Assembly: GCF_037811135.1 (NCBI RefSeq)
Contig: NZ_CP149130.1
Coordinates: 2,600,501-2,664,500, forward strand
Reading direction: 5' to 3'
Source of the DNA: Aeromonas rivipollensis
Lineage (GTDB): Bacteria; Pseudomonadota; Gammaproteobacteria; Enterobacterales; Aeromonadaceae
Length of the DNA stretch: 64,000 bases
Shown in pieces: positions 38,954-47,400 of the stretch. How positions within the stretch are numbered: position 1 is the first letter of the stretch; each line of letters begins with the position of its first letter. The notes under the pieces were generated by a model that was not told the DNA's origin, made no database searches, and saw nothing but the letters and a program-made list of their open reading frames with translations. Both the position numbers and the translations under genes were made by a program.

Positions 38954-40453
38954 ATGGAATTGATGAAACAGCTGGAGGTGTGGTTCCTGGTCGGCAGCCA
39001 GCACCTGTATGGCGCCACCACCCTGAAGCAGGTGGCCGATCACGCCCACACCATCACCAACCAGCTCAACGAGGGGGCGAACCTGCCCCTCAAGATAGTG
39101 CTCAAGCCCACCGGCACCACCCTCGACGAGATAAGCAGCGTCGCTCGCGATGCGAACCACAGCGAGCAGTGCGTGGGGCTCATGGTGTGGATGCACACCT
39201 TCTCCCCCGCCAAGATGTGGATCCCGGCCCTGAGTCAGCTGCAAAAACCCCTGCTGCAGTTCCACACCCAGTTCAACCGGGATCTCCCCTGGAGCGAGAT
39301 CGACATGGACTTCATGAACCTGAACCAGACCGCCCATGGCGGCCGCGAGTTCGGCTTCATGGGAGCCCGCCTGCGGCTGCCCCGCACCGTGGTGGTCGGC
39401 CACTGGCAGGATGAGGAGCCCAGACAGAAGATTGGCAACTGGATGCGGGTCGCCGCCGCCATCCACGACAGCCGCCACCTCAAGATCGCCCGCTTTGGCG
39501 ACAACATGCGCAACGTGGCGGTCACCGAAGGCGACAAGATTGAGGCCCAGATCCAGTTCGGCTATCAGGTGAACTACCACCCGGTCGGCGATCTGGTGAA
39601 GGTGATCGACGCCGTGCCTGCAAGCGACATCGAGACGCTGCTGGCCGAATACGAAGAAACCTATACCCTCACTGAGGCGGTGCAGGCGGGTGGGCCGCTG
39701 CGTGCCTCCCTGTATGAGGCGGCGCGCCAGGAGCTGGGGATGAAGAAGTTCCTCACCGACGGCGGCTTTGGCGCCTTCACCACCACCTTCGAGGATCTTC
39801 ACGGCCTGCACCAGCTACCGGGGCTCGCCTGCCAGCGCCTGATGCAGCAAGGCTTCGGCTTTGGGGCCGAAGGGGACTGGAAGACAGCGGCCCTGCTGCG
39901 CACCCTGAAAGTGATGGGCGCAGGCCTGCCGGGGGGCGCCTCCTTCATGGAGGACTACACCTACCACCTGGAGGCGGACAACAACCTGGTACTGGGGGCC
40001 CACATGCTGGAGGTCTGCCCCTCCATCGCCGCAGGCAAACCCGTGCTGGACGCCCAGCATCTGGGCATAGGCAAGAAGGCTGATCCAGCCCGCCTGCTGT
40101 TTGCGGCCCCCGCCGGCAAGGCGGTCAATGCCAGCCTCATCGATCTCGGCAACCGCTTCCGGCTGGTGGTCAATCAACTGGAGGTGGTGGACCTGCCAGA
40201 GGCCATGCCGAAACTGCCGGTGGCCAGCGCCCTGTGGCAGCCCCTGCCGGACCTGCAGACCAGCGCCGAGGCCTGGATCCTGGCGGGGGCCGCCCACCAC
40301 TCGGTGTTCACCCAATCGGTGGACATAGCGCAGCTGCGCACCTTCGCCGACATCATGGGCATAGAGTTCGTGGTCATCGACGAGCACACCCGGATCCCCG
40401 AACTCAAAGAGACCCTGCGCTGGAACGAGGTCTACTACAAGATCTGCCACTGA
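38954..40453 (+). CDS. araA: L-arabinose isomerase
   Basis: This 499-residue Mn-dependent enzyme converts L-arabinose to L-ribulose. It starts [21 protein letters not shown], matching AraA, and shows [27 protein letters not shown], the metal-site [16 protein letters not shown], and [12 protein letters not shown]. coli AraA has 500 residues. It is the last gene of araBDA, followed by a terminator. Confidence 0.97.
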   Translation: MELMKQLEVWFLVGSQHLYGATTLKQVADHAHTITNQLNEGANLPLKIVLKPTGTTLDEISSVARDANHSEQCVGLMVWMHTFSPAKMWIPALSQLQKPLLQFHTQFNRDLPWSEIDMDFMNLNQTAHGGREFGFMGARLRLPRTVVVGHWQDEEPRQKIGNWMRVAAAIHDSRHLKIARFGDNMRNVAVTEGDKIEAQIQFGYQVNYHPVGDLVKVIDAVPASDIETLLAEYEETYTLTEAVQAGGPLRASLYEAARQELGMKKFLTDGGFGAFTTTFEDLHGLHQLPGLACQRLMQQGFGFGAEGDWKTAALLRTLKVMGAGLPGGASFMEDYTYHLEADNNLVLGAHMLEVCPSIAAGKPVLDAQHLGIGKKADPARLLFAAPAGKAVNASLIDLGNRFRLVVNQLEVVDLPEAMPKLPVASALWQPLPDLQTSAEAWILAGAAHHSVFTQSVDIAQLRTFADIMGIEFVVIDEHTRIPELKETLRWNEVYYKICH

Positions 40454-40485
40454 CGCCTTAATCGGCCAGCGGCCACCACCATGAC

Positions 40486-40512
40486 AACAGCCCCGCCAGC
40501 GGGGCTGTTTCT
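40486..40512 (+). terminator. araBDA terminator
   Basis: AACAGCCCC, loop GCCAGC, GGGGCTGTT, then TCTT. It lies 33 bp after the araA stop and separates the ara genes from the helicase module. Confidence 0.85.
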
Positions 40513-40682
40513 TGATGACGAGTCGAGCTTGTCTTACAGGGTGCCCCCTTCACTCATCCCTTGCCGGGGCAAACGCCACCCTTGACATGACGATTTAATT
40601 AACCTGCTGTTTAAGCTGAATATTTCCATTGGTTTATCGTTTTTGATAGGGTATGGCAACCTTTCCAGCCGACCCAGCCATC

Positions 40683-41267
40683 ATGTCCATCGCTTACTAT
40701 GATCAGCACGCCCGCGCATTTGCCGACAGTACCTTGAGTGTCGATATGCAGCCTCTCTATCAGCACTTTCTGCCGCTGCTGCCACCCGGTGGCCATATCG
40801 TCGATGCCGGTTGCGGCAGCGGACGGGACAGCCACTTTTTCATGGCGGCGGGATTCAGGGTCACGGCATTCGATGGCAGCAAGAAGCTGGCGGCGCTGGC
40901 CAGCCACTATATCGGCCTCGCGGTGGCGGTATGTCGGTTCGAGCAGTTTCAGGCCAGCGAGCCGGTGGACGGGATCTGGGCCTGCGCCAGTCTGCTCCAT
41001 GTGCCGTTGGCGGACTTGCCTGCCGTCATGAGGCATCTGGCCATTCAACTGAGAGCTGGCGGCCACTTTTATTGCTCTTTCAAGTACGGCCGTGGCACGC
41101 TTGCCCGTGACGGGCGAACCTTCACGCAACTGGATGAAGATGCCCTTTACGCCCTGCTGAGCGAGTTACCTCTGGTCGCCATCGATGTGTGGCAGACGAC
41201 CGATCTGAGACCGGGCAGAGCCGAAGAACGCTGGCTCAATGCCGTACTGCAGGTCAAACAGCCATGA
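40683..41267 (+). CDS. class I SAM-dependent methyltransferase
   Basis: This 194-residue protein has a Rossmann methyltransferase fold. Motif I is HIVDAGCGSGRDSHFF near residue 38, followed by FDGSKKL and a later IWACASLLHVPLADLPAVMRHL motif. It resembles tellurite-resistance/small-molecule methyltransferases (Methyltransf_11/TehB type) and lacks DNA-methyltransferase DPPY/NPPY motifs. The ATG at 40683 was preferred; 40653 would add ten residues. Its stop overlaps the helicase start (ATGA), so the two are translationally coupled. Target unknown. Confidence 0.72.
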   Translation: MSIAYYDQHARAFADSTLSVDMQPLYQHFLPLLPPGGHIVDAGCGSGRDSHFFMAAGFRVTAFDGSKKLAALASHYIGLAVAVCRFEQFQASEPVDGIWACASLLHVPLADLPAVMRHLAIQLRAGGHFYCSFKYGRGTLARDGRTFTQLDEDALYALLSELPLVAIDVWQTTDLRPGRAEERWLNAVLQVKQP

Positions 41268-44251
41268 ACTCGCTGATGCTGGTCGGCGGCGGACACGCAA
41301 GCGATCCCCTTTTTACCGACCCCCTGCTCCCCCATCTGCTGGCGGCACTGGCCGAGTGCGGACAAGGGGCGCGGATCGAGCTGTGCGTCTCGTTCATCCG
41401 GCAAAGCGGTCTGTTGCTGCTGCGTGAGGCGCTGCAGCAGGCACAAGCCAGAGGGGCGCACCTGCGCGTCATCACCTCCGACTATCTGGACGTGACCCAG
41501 CCGGTGGCACTGCGCGAGCTGCTCAAACTGGATCCCGCCCGCACCACGGCCCTTGTCTATCAGAGCGCAGGAAACCGCGGCTTTCACCTCAAATCCTATC
41601 TGTTCGTGCGCCAGCATTGCTCACACCACCTCTGCGGCCGGGCCTTTGTGGGCTCGAGCAATATCTCGGCTGCCGCCTTGAACGACTCGCTGGAGTGGAA
41701 CTGGTCGCTGACCGTGGATGACTCGCCCTGTGTCGAGGCACAGCAGAGCCTGCAACAGCTGATGACACAGGTTGAACTGCTCGCAAGGGATCCACGGGTC
41801 GTGCCACTGACTCACCGCTGGATTGATGACTATCTGGCGCGCTATCAGCAAAGCAGCTTGCGGGAACTGAGGGCTCTGACCGGTGACAAAACAAAAGATG
41901 CCGAGGCACTGCGCGAACGGCCAATGCCCAACAAGGTGCAGCTGGATGCCCTTGCCGCGCTGCATGCCACCCGCAACGCGGGTTACCAGCGGGGATTGGT
42001 GGTCATGGCGACCGGTCTTGGCAAAACCTGGCTGGCCGCCTTCGATGTACATCAGATGCAGGCGGCTCGCTTGCTGTTTGTTGCCCATCGGGAAGAGATC
42101 CTGACGCAGGCCAGAGCCACGTTCCAGCGCCTGTCTCCCTCGGCCCGTACCGGCCTCTATCAGGGGGAGCAGCAGCAGGATGTGGACTGGCTGTTTGCCT
42201 CCATCCAGACGCTGGGCAAGGGCCGGCATCTGCTGCGCTTTGCCCCCGACCACTTTGATTACATCGTTGTTGACGAGTTTCATCATGCCGCCTCCCCCTC
42301 GTATCGCAGGTTGCTCGATCACTTTCAACCTCGCTTCCTGCTGGGATTGACTGCCACACCGGATCGAACCGATCAGGCCGATATTCTGGCGCTCTGTGAC
42401 AACAATCAGGTCTTTGAATGCTATCTCGCCGAGGCCATTGAACAGCATTTTCTGGTGCCGCTGGTCTACCACGGCATCCTCGACGACACCATCGACTATG
42501 CGGCCCTGCCCTGGCGAAATGGCCAGTTTGACCCGGATGCGTTGGAACATGCCTTCGCCAGTCAGCGGCGGGCACAACACGCCCTGCACCAGTGGCAAAA
42601 GCTGGGTCAGCAACGCACGCTGGCCTTTTGCATCTCCATTCGCCATGCCGAGTTTATGGCCCAGTGTTTCACTGCGGCCGGAGTCAGGGCGATGGCCATC
42701 CATGCCCAGTCATCCCTTGACCGCACCTGGGTACTGAAACAGCTGGAAGCGGGAGAGCTCGACATCATCTTCTCGGTCGACCTCTTCAACGAAGGCACAG
42801 ACCTGCCCGCCATTGATACCGTACTGATGCTGCGCCCGACGGAGTCTCGCATTGTCTTCCTGCAGCAACTGGGACGCGGATTGCGTCTCCATCCGGGCAA
42901 AGAGCGGCTGCAGGTGATCGATCTGGTGGGCAACCACAAGGCCTGCCTTGGCAAACCTATCTTGCTGGAACAGCAGTTGACCCGCCGCCATGGCGTGCAC
43001 GGCGAACCCGTACTGGCGCCTGGGTGCTTTATCAATCTGGATCCTGCCCTGCTGCCCATGCTGGATCGCCTCAACGCCACGCGCCGCCCGCCACTGCTGC
43101 AAACCTATCGCGAACTCAAGGAACAGTTCGGCTACCGACCGACAGCCCACCAGGTCTGGCAAAGCATGCAGGCCAATCAGCTTGAATTCGATACCCGCGC
43201 CTTTGGTGGCTGGTTCGCACTGGTGGCACAAGAGGGCGATCTGGACGCAACCAGTGAGCAGGTTTGGCAGCAACTGCGGGAATTTCTCCATCTCGCCGTT
43301 GAAACCACCCAGCTGGCGAAAAGTTTCAAGCTTATTTTGCTGCAGGCCCTGCTCGAGCTGGACGGGTTGCGCTCGCCGCCGACCCTTGCCGAGCTGGCCA
43401 GCCACTCCCGCTACCTGCTGGAACGCCATCCCCGGCTGTTGAAACTGGATCTGCCCGATCCGCAACAGCAGCTTGCCGCAGACAGCGCAAGCTGGTTGCG
43501 CTACTGGCGCAATAACCCGATAAAACACACCACTGGTGAGAATAACGCTGCGCGCCGCCGCTACTGGTTTGTGGTCAAGGATGATCGTTTTTGCACGGAT
43601 TTCGCGCTCAATGAGACGCAGATAGATCAGCTCCACCATATGATGCAGGAGCTGCTGGACTTGCGCATGGCTCAGTATCTGGCCCGCAAGTCTCGGATTC
43701 GGTCGGCACAAAGCACGGCGTCATCAGACACTGGCGAGCGTGCAGAGGTTGTGGCGCTGGGCAGCCTCCGCCAAACAGCGCCTCTCAAGCCGGAGAACAG
43801 CGCGGTGGAGAGCGGCTCCTTGCTCTCCTACTTCCCCAATCTCAAGATTGCCTGCGGCCACTTCAAACATGGTGACGAGAGTGATATGGCGCTGCAGCGC
43901 CTCGACAGCAGTTGGGGAGAACTTGATCCCAAGCGCCACTTCCTGGCCCGCGCCAGCGGCAATTCGATGGATGGCGGCAAACAACCGATTGTGGATGGCG
44001 ATCTGCTGTTGCTGGAGTGGATCACCCCGGACAGTGCGGGCTCTATCACCGGCAGCATCATGGCGATCGAGCAAGAGGATGAGAGCGGCCTGAATCAATA
44101 CCTGTTGCGGGTTGTCACCAAAAACAGCGCGGGCCAATACCGTCTTAAAGCCAATAACCGCGACTATCCCGAGCTGTCCGCCAACGAAAATATGCGGACA
44201 TTCGCTCGCTTGAAAAACGTAATAAAATTCTATGAAAGCAGGGCAAATTAG
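41264..44251 (+). CDS. PLD nuclease/SF2 helicase/S24-like fusion protein
   Basis: This 995-residue protein has three parts. Residues about 30-190 form a PLD-type nuclease half: HLK at 108-110 and GSSNIS at 130-135. Residues about 225-560 are an SF2 helicase: Walker A GLGKT (251-255), DEFH (337-340), TATPDR (363-368), QLGRGLR (535-541). A C-terminal LexA/S24-like domain (about 890-982) has the serine motif GNSM (S901) and DGD (911-913); the usual catalytic lysine appears to be arginine (R949). PLD-SF2 proteins are annotated as restriction or repair helicases. The start is fixed by the ATGA overlap with the methyltransferase. Confidence 0.85.
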   Translation: MNSLMLVGGGHASDPLFTDPLLPHLLAALAECGQGARIELCVSFIRQSGLLLLREALQQAQARGAHLRVITSDYLDVTQPVALRELLKLDPARTTALVYQSAGNRGFHLKSYLFVRQHCSHHLCGRAFVGSSNISAAALNDSLEWNWSLTVDDSPCVEAQQSLQQLMTQVELLARDPRVVPLTHRWIDDYLARYQQSSLRELRALTGDKTKDAEALRERPMPNKVQLDALAALHATRNAGYQRGLVVMATGLGKTWLAAFDVHQMQAARLLFVAHREEILTQARATFQRLSPSARTGLYQGEQQQDVDWLFASIQTLGKGRHLLRFAPDHFDYIVVDEFHHAASPSYRRLLDHFQPRFLLGLTATPDRTDQADILALCDNNQVFECYLAEAIEQHFLVPLVYHGILDDTIDYAALPWRNGQFDPDALEHAFASQRRAQHALHQWQKLGQQRTLAFCISIRHAEFMAQCFTAAGVRAMAIHAQSSLDRTWVLKQLEAGELDIIFSVDLFNEGTDLPAIDTVLMLRPTESRIVFLQQLGRGLRLHPGKERLQVIDLVGNHKACLGKPILLEQQLTRRHGVHGEPVLAPGCFINLDPALLPMLDRLNATRRPPLLQTYRELKEQFGYRPTAHQVWQSMQANQLEFDTRAFGGWFALVAQEGDLDATSEQVWQQLREFLHLAVETTQLAKSFKLILLQALLELDGLRSPPTLAELASHSRYLLERHPRLLKLDLPDPQQQLAADSASWLRYWRNNPIKHTTGENNAARRRYWFVVKDDRFCTDFALNETQIDQLHHMMQELLDLRMAQYLARKSRIRSAQSTASSDTGERAEVVALGSLRQTAPLKPENSAVESGSLLSYFPNLKIACGHFKHGDESDMALQRLDSSWGELDPKRHFLARASGNSMDGGKQPIVDGDLLLLEWITPDSAGSITGSIMAIEQEDESGLNQYLLRVVTKNSAGQYRLKANNRDYPELSANENMRTFARLKNVIKFYESRAN

Positions 44252-44495
44252 ATCCTCATATCGTATCCACTATATGTTTCAGAACTGGCGTGATTGTTAC
44301 GTGTTTTATAGCCGGACCAACTCAGGATCCTGTATGCAGAGGTCCATTGGTAGAAAAGGTTTGCAACATGCAGCATAAAAATCAACGCAGAACGATGCCA
44401 ACTCTCCCTTTTATCAGGTAAAGTAGCGCCAACCCCATGATCTAATAGCACTAATTATTATCTGGATGAATTGTACCAGATGGAGATGGCTGTTG
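44252..44495. other. AT-rich gap in helicase module
   Basis: A 244-bp AT-rich stretch between the two large helicase genes, likely holding the promoter of the second. I see no terminator after the first gene and no RNA gene or repeat, so read-through is possible. Confidence 0.45.
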
Positions 44496-47400
44496 ATGAA
44501 TCTTCTACTCTCATCTGTTCTCGGAAATGACAAGATCCTCTCTTTTGACCTTGAATTAACACGGGATGATAACTTACGGCACCTTGGTGCACTTCTTGAT
44601 GATCAGCAATTAAGCCTTAAAGGTCCTCAAGAACTCTCCATCAAAGAACTTAACAATCTAGCCCATCATGCAGACTTGGTTCTCGGCCATAATATTCTGG
44701 ATTTTGATCTCCCCTGGTTAGCCAAACAGGCGGTGCGTCCCCAACAGCTTCTCGATAAACCGGTGATCGATACTCTCTATCTCTCACCCCTTGCCTTTCC
44801 CAAGAATCCCTATCACCGCTTGGTCAAAGATTACAAACTGGTACGAGATGCCCTCAATGATCCGGTCGCCGATGCAAGACTCGCCCTGCAGGTTTTCTCC
44901 GAACAATTGGCCGTCCTGCAGTCCTTACCCCTGCCCCAGCTACAACTCTATCAATATCTTTTTAGCCAAGGAGTCACAGCACAGTTCAGCACTCAAGGTC
45001 TCTCTCTGGTATTTGCCAGGTTAACGGGTCGTCCTCTGGTCAAGGTTTCTGAGCTGCCCACCCTCATTAAGAGCATTGCCCACGAGAAAGCCTGCCCCAA
45101 TCAGCTTAACCGGGTGATTGGCGATGCCTTGCGCCAACCCATGCTGTTGTTGCCGCTGGCCTATGCTTGCGCCTGGTTGCCTGTGTCCGGCGGAAACTCT
45201 GTACTACCCCCCTGGATTTGGCGTCGCTTTCCTCAAACAGCGGAGATCATCAACACAGTTCGCGAACGCCACTGTGGTCACGCTGACTGCGGCTACTGTC
45301 AGGAGAACCACGATGCCCGCCGTCATCTGCAACGCATCTTTGAACTCGACAACTTCCGAAGCCTGCCTGATGGAACCCCATTGCAAAAGACCCTTGTTGA
45401 GGAAGCAATGGCCGGAGTCGCGCTACTTGGCATCCTGCCCACCAGCGGTGGTAAATCGCTCTGCTACCAGCTCCCCGCACTGGTACGCAACCAGCGCAGT
45501 GGCGCTCTCACTATCGTGATCTCGCCGCTACAGGCACTAATGAAAGATCAGGTGGACAACCTTAAATTCAAGGCAGGTATCGAAGGTGTCGCGGCCATAT
45601 CCGGACTGCTCACCCTGCCTGAACGTGGTGCGATTCTCGAACAGATCCGCATGGGGGATATCGCCCTGCTCTATATCTCCCCCGAGCAGCTTCGCAATCG
45701 CACCGTCAAGCAAGCCATACGACAACGTCAGATCGGTGGCTGGGTATTTGACGAGGCACACTGCTTATCAAAATGGGGCCATGATTTTCGCCCCGATTAT
45801 CTCTACTGCGCCAAGGCCATCGCTACCATTGCCAGCGAGCAACAAGTCCCCGTTCCACCAGTCTTTTGCTACACAGCAACGGCCAAGCCGGATGTGGTTA
45901 CAGACATCTGCGACCAGTTTCTCGACAAGCTGCCCCAACCACTGCGCCGACTGGAAGGGGGGGTTGAGCGAACAAACCTCGAGTACGCAGTCATCGAATG
46001 CCCCGGTCTCAATAAACACGGACATATCCTCAACTTACTCGAGCAGTTCTTCGGTGAAGATAAGCCTGGTTCCTGCGTTATCTACTGCGCGACCAAACGT
46101 AATGTGGACGAACTGGCCGATTTTCTCGGGCAACAACAGCCCCTTCCCGTCGCCCGCTTTTACGCCCGAATGGACAATGCCACAAAGAAGGAGACTCTGG
46201 AGCAATTTATCAATGGCGAGATACGGGTCATCTGTGCAACCAATGCCTTTGGCATGGGGATCGACAAAGATGATGTGCGCCTGGTGGTCCACGCCGATAT
46301 TCCCGGCTCCCTCGAAAACTATTTGCAAGAAGCGGGGCGAGCGGGACGCGATACGAGGCAGGCGCACTGCGTATTGCTCTTTGATGAACAGGATATAGAG
46401 AAACAGTTCCGACTCGAGGCCATGAGTGAAGTTAGCCTGCGAGACATCAAACAGATCCTGCGCGGAATACGGATCCGGGCCAATAAGGGAAGCAAACAGG
46501 AGCCCCCATCCCCATTGGTTGCAACCAGTGCAGAGCTCATCAACCAACCCGATGTAGAGACCAGCTTCGCCGCCGACGACAGCAATGCCGATACCAAGGT
46601 CAAGACGGCTATCGCCTGGCTCGAGCGCACCGGTTATCTGGAACGCAGCGACAACATCACCCAGGTGTTTCAAGGGCGCCCCCTGTTTGCCTCCACGAAG
46701 GAGGCGATGGACCTGATTGAGAGCCTGAAACTTGCTCCAAAGGCCAAAGCTATCTGGCAGGCCGTTATCCAGGCACTGATCAATGCAGCCGATGATGACG
46801 GTCTCAGTGCCGATAGCATTGCCGAAGAGGCCGGTCAGTACATGGCCGATCAGGGACGCGGCGTACAAGCCAGCGAAGTGATGCGAGTGCTCACCCAGAT
46901 GGCGGATGTCGGGCTGCTCTCACAAGGCATGCTGCTCACCGCCTGGATCCGTCCCAAAGGGAAAGACAACGCCCGGATACTCACTGGCCAGGTACACAGC
47001 ATTGAGAAGGAGATGCTCACGACCTTGCGGGAGCAACTGCCCGACCCCGATGCCAGAGTTGGTCACCCTCTCAACATGCGACACCTCAACCAAGCCATCA
47101 AGGAACAGGGCCATGAGCAATGTAACCCGGGCCTTTTACGAAATCTGCTGACCAGTTGGTCCCAGGATGGCCGCTCGGGAGGTGAGAAAGGCGCGATAGA
47201 TGTCAAATACCTCTCCCGAGATCACTACCAGATAACCTTTAACCGACCATGGGCACAAATAGAGCAGACTATCGCTCAGCGCCATGCTGTCACCGGAGCC
47301 ACCCTCGATTTTCTCTACACCCAACTGGCCAGTAGCGAGGAGAGTGTCCAGCGTCAGGTGATGATCTCGTTTGCTCTGGAGCAATTGGTTAAATACCTGC

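Noticed and set aside
38219-39811. A 530-codon open frame opposite araD-araA
   Set aside because: Antisense shadow with no recognisable domain, while the plus strand encodes clear AraD and AraA.
40683-41267. Restriction-modification DNA methyltransferase
   Set aside because: No DPPY/NPPY or cytosine-5 motif. The fold resembles small-molecule methyltransferases.
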